Below are positions 17,665 to 27,652 of a stretch of DNA of 64,000 bases, in pieces. Under the pieces are notes generated by a model, which was not told the origin of the DNA, ran no database searches, and saw only the letters and a program-made list of their open reading frames with translations. The position numbers were made by a program, and so were the translations under genes. Within the stretch, counting starts at the first letter, position 1. Each line of letters begins with the position of its first letter. The stretch covers positions 310,001 through 374,000 of the forward strand of contig NZ_BQUV01000005.1 of the NCBI RefSeq assembly GCF_022835695.1, read 5' to 3'. The DNA comes from Bradyrhizobium sp. Ce-3. Lineage in GTDB: Bacteria; Pseudomonadota; Alphaproteobacteria; Rhizobiales; Xanthobacteraceae.

Positions 17665-19593
17665 TCATTCCGCGGCCTCCGCGATGGCGGCGCGGCCGAG
17701 GTCGACGACTTCGAGCGTGGTGCGGACGCGTTGCGTGGTGCCGTCCTGGAAGCGGATCACGGTGTCGACCGGGATGCTGGCCTTGCCGCGGTAGATCGCA
17801 TCGATGATGTCGGCGTATTTCTCGTTGATCACGCCGCGGCGGACCTTGCGGGTTCGTGTCAGCTCGCCGTCGTCGGCATCGAGCTCCTTGTACAGCAGCA
17901 GGAAGCGCGAGATGCGCTGCGCCGGCGGCAGGGTGGCGTTGACCGTCTCGACCTCCTTCTTCAGCAGCGCATAGACCTCGGGACGCGACGACAGGTCGGT
18001 ATAGGTCGTGAACGAGAGCCGGTTCTTCTCCGCCCATTTCGAGATGATCGAGTAGCGGATGCAGATCATCGCGGCGAGCGCGTCGCGGCCGGCGCCGAGC
18101 ACGACCGCCTCGGCGACATAGGGCGAGAACTTCAGCTTGTTCTCGATAAATTGCGGCGAGAAGCGTTCGCCGCGCGAGGTCTCGGCGAGATCCTTGATGC
18201 GGTCGATCACGACGAGCTGCCGGTCGTCGTTGTAGTAGCCGGCGTCGCCCGAATGCATCCAGCCGTCCTTGATGTCGGCGACCGAGGCTTCCGGGTTCTT
18301 GTAGTAGCCGTGGAACATGTTGGGATGCCGTACCACGATCTCGCCGACGCCGTTGACGTCGGCATTGTCGATCCGGATCTCGATGTCGTCGGCCATCGGC
18401 ACGCCGGTCGTGTCGGGGTCGACCCTGCCTTCCGGGTGCAGCGTGTAGGCGCCGAGCAGCTCGGTCTGGCCGTAGAGCGTGCGCAGCGGCACGCCCATCG
18501 CCTGGAAGAACTTGAAAGTATCCGGCCCGAGCGCCGCGCCGCCGGTCGCCGCCGAGCGCAGCCGGGTGAAGCCGAGCCGGTCGCGCAGCGCGCGGAACAG
18601 AAGCTGGTCGGCGAACACAGAGCGCTTGCCCTCGGCGAGCGCCGCGAGCCCGGTCTTCATGCCGAGCTCGTAGAGCTGCTGCTTGAACGGCGAGGCGTCC
18701 ATCACGCCGGCGCGGACGTCGGCCGCGATCGATTCCCACACCCGCGGCGCGAACAGCACGAAGGTCGGCGCGATCTCGCGGAAATCGTGCATCATGGTAT
18801 CGGGCTCTTCGACGAAGTTGACCTTCATCCGGGAGAGCAGCGCTTTGCCGAGCGCGTAGATCTGTTCCATGATCCAGGGCAGCGGCAGCACCGAGACATA
18901 TTCGTCGTCCGGCCCCTTCGGATCGAAGGCCAGATAGGTCGCGCAGTGCCGCAGCACGCGCCCGGCCGAGAGCATCGCAAGCTTCGGGTTGGCCGTCGTG
19001 CCCGAGGTCGTGCAGAGGATCGCGACGTCCTCGCCCTTTGTCGCGTCGACCAGCCGGTCGTACAGCCCTGGCTCGCGCGCGGCGCGGTCGCGGCCGAGCA
19101 CGACGAGCTTGCTCGCCTCCATCAGCCGCGGATCGTCGTATTTGCGCATCCCGCGTGGGTCTGAATAGACGATGTGCTTGAGATTGGGCACCCGGTCGGC
19201 AAGGCCGAGCAGCTTGTCGACTTGTTCCTCGTCCTCGGCGAACACCAGCTTGGCCTCGCCATAGGTCAAGAGATAGGCGGCCTCCTCGTCCAGCACGTCG
19301 CGGTAGAGGCCGAGGCTCATCGCGCCGATGGCGTGGGCCGCGATCTCGGCAGCGACCCAGTCCGGCCGGTTGTCGCCGATGATGCCGATCACGTCGCCGC
19401 GGCCAAGGCCGAGCTCGATCATGCCGAGCGCGAAATCATGGGTGCGGGTCTGGTAGTCGTTCCAGCTGAATTCGCGCCACAGCCCGAGATCCTTCTCGCG
19501 CAGCGCGATCTCGCCGCCGTGCTCCCTGGCGTTGAGGCGCAGCATCTTGGGGAAGGTGTCGGCCTGCGCGGCGCGACCGGCATAGTCCATCAT
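17665..19593 (-). CDS. long-chain acyl-CoA synthetase-like AMP-dependent ligase (FadD15-type)
   Basis: 642 residues. ATP/AMP-binding motif ILCTTSGTTANPKLAM, adenylation block LRSAATGGAALGPDTFKFFQAMGVPLRTLYGQTELLG, hinge GWMHSGDAGYYNDDRQLVVIDRIKD, and a C-terminal LTRTRKVRRGVINEKY that supplies the catalytic lysine region. It resembles the FadD15/VLACS group found inside HAAT operons of Rhizobiales. Its start overlaps the livG stop (ATGA), so it is co-translated with transporter genes and probably traps the imported acid as its CoA ester. Confidence 0.88.
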   Translation of the reverse strand: MMDYAGRAAQADTFPKMLRLNAREHGGEIALREKDLGLWREFSWNDYQTRTHDFALGMIELGLGRGDVIGIIGDNRPDWVAAEIAAHAIGAMSLGLYRDVLDEEAAYLLTYGEAKLVFAEDEEQVDKLLGLADRVPNLKHIVYSDPRGMRKYDDPRLMEASKLVVLGRDRAAREPGLYDRLVDATKGEDVAILCTTSGTTANPKLAMLSAGRVLRHCATYLAFDPKGPDDEYVSVLPLPWIMEQIYALGKALLSRMKVNFVEEPDTMMHDFREIAPTFVLFAPRVWESIAADVRAGVMDASPFKQQLYELGMKTGLAALAEGKRSVFADQLLFRALRDRLGFTRLRSAATGGAALGPDTFKFFQAMGVPLRTLYGQTELLGAYTLHPEGRVDPDTTGVPMADDIEIRIDNADVNGVGEIVVRHPNMFHGYYKNPEASVADIKDGWMHSGDAGYYNDDRQLVVIDRIKDLAETSRGERFSPQFIENKLKFSPYVAEAVVLGAGRDALAAMICIRYSIISKWAEKNRLSFTTYTDLSSRPEVYALLKKEVETVNATLPPAQRISRFLLLYKELDADDGELTRTRKVRRGVINEKYADIIDAIYRGKASIPVDTVIRFQDGTTQRVRTTLEVVDLGRAAIAEAAE

Positions 19594-20411
19594 GCCGCGC
19601 TCTCCCGCACCGCCGGCTTGTCGTCGGGATCGACCAGCGCCTCGTCCTCTTCGCCGAGATAGGCGCGCTTGACGTGGGGATCTGCCAACACGGCCGCCGG
19701 ATCGCCCTCGGCGATCTTGCGGCCGAAATCCAGCACCATGACGCGGTGGGAAATGTCCATCACGACGCCCATGTCGTGCTCGATCATCATCACGGTCATG
19801 CCGAACTCTTCGTTGAGGTCGACGATGTAGCGCGCCATGTCTTCCTTCTCTTCGAAGTTCATGCCGGCCATCGGCTCGTCGAGCAGGATCAGCTGCGGCT
19901 CGAGCGCCATCGCGCGGGCGAGCTCGACGCGCTTGCGCAAGCCGTAGGGCAGGGTGCCGGCGGTCGCCTTGCGCACCGACTGCAGATCGAGGAAGTCGAT
20001 GATCTCCTCGACCTTGCGGCGATGCTCCAGCTCCTCGCGGCGCGCGCCGGTCAGCCAGTACAGCGAGCCCGTGATGAAGTTGTTCTTCAGGAGGTGATGG
20101 CGGCCGACCATGATGTTGTCGAGCACGCTCATATGGTGGAACAGCGCGAGATTCTGGAACGTCCGGCCGATGCCGAGGCGGGGCCGCGCGTTCGGGGTCA
20201 GACCGGTGATGTCCTGGCCGCGATAGAACAGCTGGCCTTCGGTCGGCCGGTAACGGCCGGAGATGCAGTTGACGATCGAGGTCTTGCCGGCGCCGTTCGG
20301 GCCGATGATCGAGAACAGCTCGCCCTCGTTGACGGCGAAGCTCACCTCGGTCAGCGCACGGACGCCGCCAAAGCGCAATGAGACTCCGCGCACCTCGAGA
20401 CTGTTGGCCAC
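19590..20411 (-). CDS. livG: HAAT ABC transporter ATP-binding protein LivG
   Basis: 273 residues. Walker A GPNGAGKTSIVN, the LivG-specific long insertion before the signature (MVGRHHLLKNNFITGSLYWLTGARREE), Walker B LILLDEPMAGMN, switch MIEHDMGVVMDISHR and terminal YLGEEDE. The start codon is GTG (20411) with GGAGGG upstream. It is the first gene of the leftward operon livG-ligase-livH-livM-SBP-livF and faces the Crp/Fnr regulator. Confidence 0.93.
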   Translation of the reverse strand: MANSLEVRGVSLRFGGVRALTEVSFAVNEGELFSIIGPNGAGKTSIVNCISGRYRPTEGQLFYRGQDITGLTPNARPRLGIGRTFQNLALFHHMSVLDNIMVGRHHLLKNNFITGSLYWLTGARREELEHRRKVEEIIDFLDLQSVRKATAGTLPYGLRKRVELARAMALEPQLILLDEPMAGMNFEEKEDMARYIVDLNEEFGMTVMMIEHDMGVVMDISHRVMVLDFGRKIAEGDPAAVLADPHVKRAYLGEEDEALVDPDDKPAVRESAA

Positions 20412-20816
20412 CCTGTTCCCTCCAGATACGGGCGCTTTGGCGCGCTCTTTATCTTCGCTTCGATCTTGTTTCGATCTTATACGGGCTGCCGAAGGGAGAC
20501 CATCCGACTAACGATGCCGGCGGTCGGGAGCATCGCTCGTCCCGATCGCCTGCGTCATGCGCGGTAACGCCGCACCCTGCCTGCAAGCCCGTCGCCCGCG
20601 GCTTACGCCGGTCCGCGATCCATCGAGGAGCGGCGCGCGGCGTTAGGCGAGGTGGCTCTAAATACGAGAAAGCGATAGGCTGAATTGTCATGTGCCCGAC
20701 AATTGGTCAGGAATTTTCGCTGGCATTCCAGGTGGCGGGCTCCTGGCTTTGCGCGCACGGCGTTGCTGCGGTGCAATATCGTGTCTGTATCTTTGGGGTG
20801 GGATGCCGTCGCTAGA
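20412..20816. other. divergent intergenic region between livG and a Crp/Fnr gene
   Basis: About 405 bp without a supported gene. It must hold the promoters of the leftward HAAT operon and of the regulator. Repeated GATCGAA/TTCGATC motifs lie near 20460-20475 (TTCGATCTTGTTTCGATC), but no clear TTGAT-N4-ATCAA Fnr box or TGTGA-N6-TCACA Crp box is visible. The 3' half could code an N-terminal extension of the regulator if a start upstream of 20817 is used. Confidence 0.4.
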
Positions 20817-21491
20817 ATGATCGCTGCTGATTACCTGAAGCGCATCGCGGCCTGGTCGCGCGAACTGACCGAGCAAGAAATCGAGATCGCGCGCGCCGGC
20901 ATTTCCGAGAAGTCTTACCGCGCCAACGAATTCATCTTCATGCGCGGCGACAATTTCCAGTACTGGACCGGCATCGTCACCGGGCTGGCGCGCATGGGCA
21001 TCGTCTCGCGCGGCGGCAAGGCGGCGAGCTTCGCAGGCCTCACCGCCGGCGCGTGGTTCGGCGAGGGCACCGTGCTCAAGAACGAGCTGCGGCGCTACGA
21101 CGTGGTCGCGCTGCGCGATACGCGCCTGGCAATGATGGATCGCCGGACTTTCGTCTGGCTGTTCGAGAACAGTGTCGGGTTCAACCGCTTCCTGGTGGGG
21201 CAGCTCAACGAGCGGCTTGGCCAGTTCATCGCGCTGCTCGAATATGGCCGGACGCTGGATGCCACCGCGCGGCTGGCGCGCTCGATCGCCTCGTTGTTCA
21301 ATCCGATTCTCTACCCCGAGCTCACCCTGCACCTGGAGATCACCCAGGAGGAGATCGGGGCGCTGTCGGGAATCTCCCGGCAGAACGCCAACCAGTGCCT
21401 GAAACGGCTCGAGCGCGAGGGGCTGCTGAGGCTCGAATATGGCGGGGTCACGATCATCGAGCTCGACCGGTTGCGCCACTACGGGGAGTGA
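20817..21491 (+). CDS. Crp/Fnr-family transcriptional regulator
   Basis: About 224 residues. The cNMP-binding-like N-terminal beta-roll (FIFMRGDNFQYWTGIVTGLARMG, AGLTAGAWFGEGTVLKNE) is followed by a dimerisation helix and a C-terminal winged helix: LEITQEEIGALSGISRQNANQCLKRLEREGLL. It lacks the N-terminal Fnr cysteine cluster. It is divergent from livG, so it is the obvious candidate regulator of the HAAT/CoA-ligase operon. ATG 20817 gives a normal family length; upstream in-frame starts exist. Confidence 0.88.
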   Translation: MIAADYLKRIAAWSRELTEQEIEIARAGISEKSYRANEFIFMRGDNFQYWTGIVTGLARMGIVSRGGKAASFAGLTAGAWFGEGTVLKNELRRYDVVALRDTRLAMMDRRTFVWLFENSVGFNRFLVGQLNERLGQFIALLEYGRTLDATARLARSIASLFNPILYPELTLHLEITQEEIGALSGISRQNANQCLKRLEREGLLRLEYGGVTIIELDRLRHYGE

Positions 21492-21633
21492 CCGCCCCGG
21501 GACCGCATTTGGCCGTTTTTGTCGAACCTAAAGTCCTGATTTCAAACGATTATGCCATTAGACTTGGAGGAGGCCGGATGCTACAGACCGGCCTCGTCGG
21601 GACCGCGCGGTTTTCGCGCTTTCTGGAGATGAC

Positions 21634-22734
21634 ATGGCGGTTAAGGATTCGGCGGCTCAGGACTCAAGGCGGCGCGTTGCGCTGATCACCGGCATCACCG
21701 GGCAGGACGGCGCGTATCTCGCCGAATATCTGCTCGCTCTCGGCTATACCGTGCACGGGATCAAGCGCCGGTCGTCCTCGTTCAACACCGCGCGCGTCGA
21801 CCATCTTTACCAGGACCCGCATGCCGGCAACGTGCCGTTCCTGATGCACTATGGCGACATGACGGATTCGACCAACCTGATCCGGCTGATGCAGCAGATC
21901 CGGCCGACCGAGATCTACAACCTCGCCGCCCAGAGCCACGTCCAGGTCAGCTTCGAGAGCCCGGAATACACCGCCAATGCCGATGCGATCGGCGTGCTGC
22001 GCCTGCTCGAGGCGATCCGCATCCTCGGCATGGAAAAGGAGACGCGGTTCTATCAGGCCTCGACCTCGGAGCTGTACGGGCTCGTCCAGGAGGTGCCGCA
22101 GAAGGAGACCACGCCGTTCTACCCGCGCTCGCCCTATGGCGTCGCCAAGCTCTACGGCTACTGGATCACGGTGAACTACCGTGAGGCTTACGGCATGTTC
22201 GCCAGCAACGGCATCCTGTTCAACCATGAGAGCCCGATCCGCGGCGAGACCTTCGTGACGCGCAAGATCACCCGCGCCGTTGCCCGCATCGAGGTAGGGC
22301 TCGAGAACAAGCTCTACCTCGGCAATCTCGATGCCAAGCGCGACTGGGGCCACGCCCGCGACTATGTCGAGGGCATGCACAAGATCCTGCAGGCGGATGA
22401 GCCCGGCGACTTCGTGCTCGCGACCGGTGAGACGCGGTCGGTCCGCGAATTCGTCGAGCTGGCGTTTGCCGAGGTCGGCCGCAGCATCGAGTGGCGCGGC
22501 AAGGGCGTCGAGGAGACCGGCGTCGACAAGGCATCCGGCAAGACGCTGGTGCAGATCGATCCGACCTATTTCCGCCCGACCGAGGTCGACCTCCTGATCG
22601 GCGATGCCAGCAAGGCGCGCGCCAAGCTCGGCTGGGCACCGAAGACGCCGTTCGCGCAACTGGTGAAGGAAATGGTCGCCAGCGATCTCGTCGAGGCCAG
22701 ACAGGATGCGGCCAATGGCAAGCACGGCGTTTGA
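21634..22734 (+). CDS. gmd: GDP-mannose 4,6-dehydratase
   Basis: 366 residues. Converts GDP-D-mannose to GDP-4-keto-6-deoxy-D-mannose. SDR motif [17 protein letters not shown], the Gmd block [19 protein letters not shown], active-site STSELYG and [15 protein letters not shown] (Tyr-x3-Lys). RBS CTGGAG lies just upstream of ATG 21634. It overlaps fcl, forming a two-gene GDP-L-fucose unit. Confidence 0.96.
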   Translation: MAVKDSAAQDSRRRVALITGITGQDGAYLAEYLLALGYTVHGIKRRSSSFNTARVDHLYQDPHAGNVPFLMHYGDMTDSTNLIRLMQQIRPTEIYNLAAQSHVQVSFESPEYTANADAIGVLRLLEAIRILGMEKETRFYQASTSELYGLVQEVPQKETTPFYPRSPYGVAKLYGYWITVNYREAYGMFASNGILFNHESPIRGETFVTRKITRAVARIEVGLENKLYLGNLDAKRDWGHARDYVEGMHKILQADEPGDFVLATGETRSVREFVELAFAEVGRSIEWRGKGVEETGVDKASGKTLVQIDPTYFRPTEVDLLIGDASKARAKLGWAPKTPFAQLVKEMVASDLVEARQDAANGKHGV

Positions 22735-23671
22735 ACTGAAGGGCAAGACGGTTTTCGTTGCCGGCCATCGCGGCATGGTCGGCTCGGCGCTGATGCGCCG
22801 GCTGGCGCGCGAAGGGGCCGATCTCTTGACGGTGTCGCGGGGCGAAGTCGACCTGCGCGAGCAGGCTGCGGTCAACGCCTGGTTTGCCGCGAAGCGGCCG
22901 CAGGCGGTGTTCCTCGCCGCTGCCAAGGTTGGCGGCATCGTCGCCAACAACACGTTGCGGGCCGAGTTCCTCTACGACAACCTGGCGATTGCAACCAATG
23001 TGATCCAGGCGGCCCACGCCAATGGCTGCGAGAAGCTGATGTTCTTCGGCTCGTCCTGCATCTATCCGCGCCTGGCGCCGCAGCCGCTGCGCGAGGATTC
23101 GATGCTGACCGGGCCGCTGGAGCCGACCAACGAGCCCTATGCCATCGCCAAGATTGCCGGCATCAAGATGGCCGAGGCCTATCGCAGCCAGTATGGCGCC
23201 GATTTCATCAGCGTGATGCCGACCAACCTCTACGGCCCCGGCGACAATTATCATCCCGAATATAGCCACGTCGTCGCCGCGCTGATCCGCCGCTTCCATG
23301 AGGCCAAGGTTTCCGGCGCTGCTAACGTCGTGGTGTGGGGCACCGGTACGCCGCGCCGCGAATTCCTCTATGTCGACGACCTCGCCGACGCCTGCATCCA
23401 CCTGATGAAGACCTATTCCTCGCCGGAGCTGGTCAATATCGGCACTGGCGAGGACATCACCATCGCCGAATTCGCCCGCGTGGTTGCCGCCACCGTCGGC
23501 TATCGCGGTGAGATCAGCTTCGACACCTCGCGCCCCGACGGCACGCCGCGCAAGCTGCTCGACGTCAGCCGCCTGGCCAGGCTCGGTTGGCGCGCCACCA
23601 CCTCGCTCGAGGATGGCATCAAGCTCGCGTACCAGGCCTATCTGAACGAGACCAGGCAGGCGGCGGAATAA
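22715..23671 (+). CDS. fcl: GDP-L-fucose synthase
   Basis: About 318 residues. Epimerase/reductase completing GDP-L-fucose. N-terminal [34 protein letters not shown], and [20 protein letters not shown] (Tyr-x3-Lys) are diagnostic of Fcl/WcaG. The reading frame starts inside the gmd 3' end: ATG 22715 gives a 20-bp overlap, ATG 22706 a 29-bp one. Translational coupling to gmd is likely. Confidence 0.95.
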   Translation: MASTAFELKGKTVFVAGHRGMVGSALMRRLAREGADLLTVSRGEVDLREQAAVNAWFAAKRPQAVFLAAAKVGGIVANNTLRAEFLYDNLAIATNVIQAAHANGCEKLMFFGSSCIYPRLAPQPLREDSMLTGPLEPTNEPYAIAKIAGIKMAEAYRSQYGADFISVMPTNLYGPGDNYHPEYSHVVAALIRRFHEAKVSGAANVVVWGTGTPRREFLYVDDLADACIHLMKTYSSPELVNIGTGEDITIAEFARVVAATVGYRGEISFDTSRPDGTPRKLLDVSRLARLGWRATTSLEDGIKLAYQAYLNETRQAAE

Positions 23672-23681
23672 CGCGAGATTG

Positions 23682-24524
23682 TTACTTCGCCGCCGTCCGC
23701 GGCGGTGCCTTCGACAACGCCGTCGCCATCGCCGAGATCAGCGGCTTCATGAAGAACGCATCGTTCGCCGGATAGATGTCGGTAGAGAGGCCATAGGCCT
23801 TCAACTCGTCCGATACAACCGGCCCGACGGAGGCGATCGGCGTCCGTTGCAGACCGTCGCGCAGTTGCGCCTCGCATTTGTGTGCCTGTGCCACCTCGAG
23901 CAGGCGGCGAACCTGGCCCGAGCTGGTGAGCGCGATCGCATCGATCCGGCCCTGGGCCATCTCCTCGATCGCGGTGACGATGTTGGCGTCGGCGGCCTGC
24001 GCGTCATAGACATAGGGCAGCACCGTATCGACCTCGGCACCCTGTGTCTTGATCGCGCCGATCAGGGTGGCGTGGTCCTTGTCCGGATAGAGTTGCAGGC
24101 CGAGCCGATGGCCGGCGAGGTCGAGCTTCGACAGCATCTCGGCGACGCCTTCCGAGGTCGGCTTCTCGGTGGTCATTTGCGGCTCCAGGCCGATCTCGCG
24201 CAGCGCCCGGCCGGGCTTGGGGCCGCGGGCGAATTTGCGCGCCTTGCCGAGGCTCGCGACAAACTCGGCCTCGACCCCGATCCGGCGCACCACCTTCATC
24301 AGCCGGCGCAGGCCTTCGCCGGTCATCAGCACGAGGTCGTCGAGCGGCCGCTCGACGACGCGGTGAATCCAGGCCTCGATCGGCGCGGGGTCCGGCGCGT
24401 CGTGGATGGTGAACATCGGGCATTGCAGCACGTCGGCGCCCTGCTCGGCGAGCAGGCGGGAAAATTGCGCTTCTTCGCGCGTCTCCAGGATCAGGATGCG
24501 GTAGCCGTTCAGCCGGTCAGCCAT
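23682..24524 (-). CDS. uroporphyrinogen-III synthase family protein (HemD-like)
   Basis: About 280 residues in two similar alpha/beta halves, as in HemD: N-terminal YRILILETREEAQFSRLLAEQGADVLQCP, a linker, and a second half with AIALTSSGQVRRLLEVAQ and TPIASVGPVVSDELKAYGL. HemD cyclises hydroxymethylbilane to uroporphyrinogen III for haem, sirohaem or cobalamin. Sequence conservation in this family is low, and no other tetrapyrrole gene lies nearby, so a paralogue with another role is possible. Start placed at MADRLNGY with AGGGACC upstream. Divergent from purU. Confidence 0.78.
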   Translation of the reverse strand: MADRLNGYRILILETREEAQFSRLLAEQGADVLQCPMFTIHDAPDPAPIEAWIHRVVERPLDDLVLMTGEGLRRLMKVVRRIGVEAEFVASLGKARKFARGPKPGRALREIGLEPQMTTEKPTSEGVAEMLSKLDLAGHRLGLQLYPDKDHATLIGAIKTQGAEVDTVLPYVYDAQAADANIVTAIEEMAQGRIDAIALTSSGQVRRLLEVAQAHKCEAQLRDGLQRTPIASVGPVVSDELKAYGLSTDIYPANDAFFMKPLISAMATALSKAPPRTAAK

Positions 24525-24659
24525 GATGGTCCCTAACAAACATTGTCGTCATTTGTTCGATTTGACCCCTGCGCCGGGATTGGCGCAAGGCCGCCTGCGG
24601 TGTAGACGAGGGCCGAAAATGGCTGTTCCACGCATCTGCTCAAGCTTTGGTCAATTGGC

Positions 24660-25523
24660 ATGCCCGACCATCAATTCGTTCTGACCCTGTCCTGCCCGGA
24701 TCGCCCCGGGATCGTCTCGGCGGTTTCGACCTTCCTGGCGCATAACGGCCAGAACATCCTGGACGCCCAGCAGTTCAACGATGTCGAAACCGGCAAGTTC
24801 TTCATGCGCGTGGTGTTCACCGCGGCCGACCTCGCGGTCGAGCTCTCGGCGCTGCAGACCGGATTTGCAGCGATTGCCGAACGTTTCGGCATGGGATGGC
24901 AGATGCGCGACCGCGCCAGCCGCCGGCGCGTGATGCTGCTGGTGTCGAAGTCCGATCACTGCCTGGTCGACATCCTCTATCGCTGGCGCACCGGCGAGCT
25001 CGAGATGATCCCGACCGCCATCGTCTCCAACCATCCGCGCGAGAGCTACGGTTCGCTCGATTTCGGCGATATCCCGTTCCATCATCTGCCGGTGACGAAA
25101 GAGACCAAGCGGCAGCAGGAAGACGCGGTGTGGAAGCTCGCCCAGGACACCCAGACCGACCTCGTGGTGCTAGCCCGCTACATGCAGATCCTGTCCGACG
25201 AGATGTCGGCGCGGCTGTCGGGCCGCTGCATCAACATCCATCATTCCTTCTTGCCGGGCTTCAAGGGCGCCAAGCCCTACCACCAGGCGCATGAGCGCGG
25301 CGTCAAGCTGATCGGCGCCACCGCGCATTACGTCACCAGCGATCTCGACGAAGGCCCGATCATCGACCAGGACGTCGAACGCATCAGCCATCGCGATACG
25401 CCGGAAGATCTCGTGCGCAAGGGCCGCGACATCGAACGCCGCGTGCTGGCGCGCGCGATCCGCTACCATCTCGCCGACCGCGTCATCCTCAACGGGCGCA
25501 AGACCGTGGTGTTCATGGACTGA
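24660..25523 (+). CDS. purU: formyltetrahydrofolate deformylase
   Basis: 287 residues. Hydrolyses 10-formyl-THF to formate and THF. An N-terminal ACT domain ([20 protein letters not shown], about residues 5-80) is followed by a formyltransferase-fold domain containing [19 protein letters not shown] and [21 protein letters not shown], the catalytic Asn/His/Asp region shared with PurN. Family length is normal. Confidence 0.95.
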   Translation: MPDHQFVLTLSCPDRPGIVSAVSTFLAHNGQNILDAQQFNDVETGKFFMRVVFTAADLAVELSALQTGFAAIAERFGMGWQMRDRASRRRVMLLVSKSDHCLVDILYRWRTGELEMIPTAIVSNHPRESYGSLDFGDIPFHHLPVTKETKRQQEDAVWKLAQDTQTDLVVLARYMQILSDEMSARLSGRCINIHHSFLPGFKGAKPYHQAHERGVKLIGATAHYVTSDLDEGPIIDQDVERISHRDTPEDLVRKGRDIERRVLARAIRYHLADRVILNGRKTVVFMD

Positions 25524-25972
25524 TCGTCAGTTCGCTTGTGAAGTTCATTTGGCTGTCGCGCGCTGACGGCCATGGTGTCGGCTTGCATTTTCGAGCCTGA
25601 AAATCTTGGCCTCAGGGCGTCTTTCCCGACGCTGGGATCATTTTGTCGGCGCTTTTGCGATCAGCGTAACTTGAAAAATTGCTGCCGAGACAGGTCGCTA
25701 AGGGAAGGCGTGCCGTGAAGTCGCGCCGGAAGACGCGCCGGTGCAGCTCCTGCCGGCGCCCAGACTCTCCAGGGCGGCCGCGACATCCAAGCGGGAACCC
25801 GAACAGAGAGAGTTCGGAGTAATCCGGGAGGGCATCTGTGTTTCCATTGTTTCACGATACAGTGGCCGCGGGTGGGATAGGAGCCGCAATCGGACAGCTT
25901 CCGCGCTCCGTCATCCAAGCCCACATGGCAGAGCTCGTGAATCGCTTCGCGCGTCAGCAAGGAACCTATCCG
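25524..25972. other. intergenic region upstream of the first RTX-like gene
   Basis: About 450 bp. A short ATTTTC-GAGCCT-GAAAAT hairpin (25587-25604) follows purU but has no T-run. Near the 3' end, GGGAGG precedes a GTG at 25838 that is in frame with the RTX-like gene and could be an alternative start adding 45 residues. No other gene is supported. Confidence 0.4.
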
Positions 25973-27094
25973 ATGCCCACATTCTATGGCGACAGCACCG
26001 ACAACAGCGTCCTTGCGACTGATGGTTTCGACGCACTCTATGGCGGCCAAGGAAACGATGCGCTGGCAAGCAGCATCGCGGGTAACGACTATTGGGACGG
26101 CGGCCAGGGCGACGATTTCCTGACTGCACAATGGACCAGCGCGGCCTACGGCGAAATGTATGGCGGCGCCGGCAACGATTGGATTCAGGGCGGCAATACC
26201 GCCAGCATGTCGTACGAGTATGGGGGTAACGGCGACGACTATGTTCAGGATGGCGGGACGCTGACGACGCAGACCCACTACATCGACGGTGGTATCGGCC
26301 GTGATGCCCTGTATGGCTCGGCCGGCAATGATACGATCTATGGCGGCGACGGCAACGACAGCGGTGCGAACATCATCGTGGCCACCGGCCTCTCCGTCGC
26401 GCCGGGCCTCTATGGCGGTGGCGGCAACGACGTCCTGGCAGGCGGCTACGGCGATGACCTGCTGTTCGGCGGCGACGGCAACGATCTGCTGTTCGGTGGC
26501 AGTGGTAACGACACGTCATATGGCGGCAACGGCAACGATACGCTGGCCGGCGACGACGGTGTAGACCTTCTCGAAGGCGACGCCGGCGACGACTGGATCT
26601 ACATGAGCGTCGGGGACGGCAGTATTGCTTATGGCGGCGCAGGCAACGATGTCATCATCGCCAATGGCAGGGCGATCGAGATCGGCGACGACGGCAACGA
26701 CGTCATGTACGGCCAGGCCGGCAACGACTATTTCTACGGCGGCAATGGCGATGACACCATGTATGGCGGCGACGGCGTCGACGTTCTGATCGGCGGTGCC
26801 GGCAATGACTATTTCGACGGCGGCACCGGCGTGAACTACTATTTCGGCGGCACCGGCAACGATACGTTCGTCTCTCGCAGAGAGCCAAGCGTCCAGGTCG
26901 TTCAGGACTGGAGCTCTGCCGGGGATGTCGTGCAATTCAACGGTTCAGGATTCAGCTCGTTCGCCGACGTGCTGTCACACTCCTACCAGAACGGCGCCTA
27001 CTTCGTGATCCAGGTCGATGCCTCCACCGCGGTCTGGCTGAACGGCGCAACTGCGGGTTCAGTGACGGCGGCGAATTTCAGCATCGTGTCGTAG
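25973..27094 (+). CDS. RTX-like calcium-binding repeat protein, class B C-terminus
   Basis: About 373 residues composed of glycine/aspartate nonapeptides (YGGAGNDW, YGGDGNDS, FGGDGNDL) of the hemolysin-type Ca2+-binding family, which fold into Ca2+-filled beta-rolls after secretion. It ends in the class B module: VQVVQDW, FSSFADVLSHSYQNG, TAVWLNGATAG and a NFSIVS terminus. No Sec signal is visible, so type I secretion is likely (inference). It is a full-length paralogue of the 60658-61782 protein, both starting MPxFYGDSTDNSV; that supports ATG 25973 (AAGGA upstream) over the in-frame GTG 25838, which nevertheless has a better RBS. Confidence 0.85.
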   Translation: MPTFYGDSTDNSVLATDGFDALYGGQGNDALASSIAGNDYWDGGQGDDFLTAQWTSAAYGEMYGGAGNDWIQGGNTASMSYEYGGNGDDYVQDGGTLTTQTHYIDGGIGRDALYGSAGNDTIYGGDGNDSGANIIVATGLSVAPGLYGGGGNDVLAGGYGDDLLFGGDGNDLLFGGSGNDTSYGGNGNDTLAGDDGVDLLEGDAGDDWIYMSVGDGSIAYGGAGNDVIIANGRAIEIGDDGNDVMYGQAGNDYFYGGNGDDTMYGGDGVDVLIGGAGNDYFDGGTGVNYYFGGTGNDTFVSRREPSVQVVQDWSSAGDVVQFNGSGFSSFADVLSHSYQNGAYFVIQVDASTAVWLNGATAGSVTAANFSIVS

Positions 27095-27361
27095 TTGCGT
27101 TATGACACTATTTTGTCTCGACCAAGACACGCACTGGCCGGCTCAGCAGGACCCGAACCAGAAACCAGAGTGTTGCGGGCGGGATGACAACTCGGGTGCC
27201 GCAGTCCGTTTTTCCATCGAAGACCGTTGCTAGCGCTATCCGACAGCGCAAAAAGCTGATGCGGCCTCAATGCGGGTCGACTGGCCTATGGTCGGGGTGC
27301 CTGTCGGTTCTCCCGTAATCCGCGGCCTGGAGCGAACCGGTTGTACCGATCCGGCGCACGC

Positions 27362-27652
27362 TCACTGAGCCGCGTTCTGCGGTGCGGAAGCTGGCGTTGA
27401 CGACTTGCCGGTGTCGTCGCCGCGCTCGGCGGCGGGCATCAGGCGCTTGCGTTCCCGCTCCTGCATGAACTTGTCGTATTCGGGGGTACCCGCCCGCGGT
27501 GGCGCGTCTGCGGGCAAACCACCGGCCCAGGCCGGAATGTAGTCGGCCATTCCGGACGAGAGCTTCTGGTTCACGGTGCTGCATCCTCCGAGCGCGCAGG
27601 CTGCGAGCGCGAGGGCAGTCAGGACAGGGATTGGACGGGTGAAGATCGGCAT
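27362..27652 (-). CDS. small predicted lipoprotein
   Basis: About 96 residues. N-terminal MPIFTRPIPVLTALALAACALGGCSTV is a lipoprotein signal with two candidate lipobox cysteines (LAAC and LGGC). The mature part is polar and proline/alanine-rich, with PPRAGTPEYDKFMQERERKR, and has no recognised domain. Envelope-anchored; function unknown. Start at MPIF is chosen because it places the hydrophobic segment correctly. Confidence 0.65.
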   Translation of the reverse strand: MPIFTRPIPVLTALALAACALGGCSTVNQKLSSGMADYIPAWAGGLPADAPPRAGTPEYDKFMQERERKRLMPAAERGDDTGKSSTPASAPQNAAQ

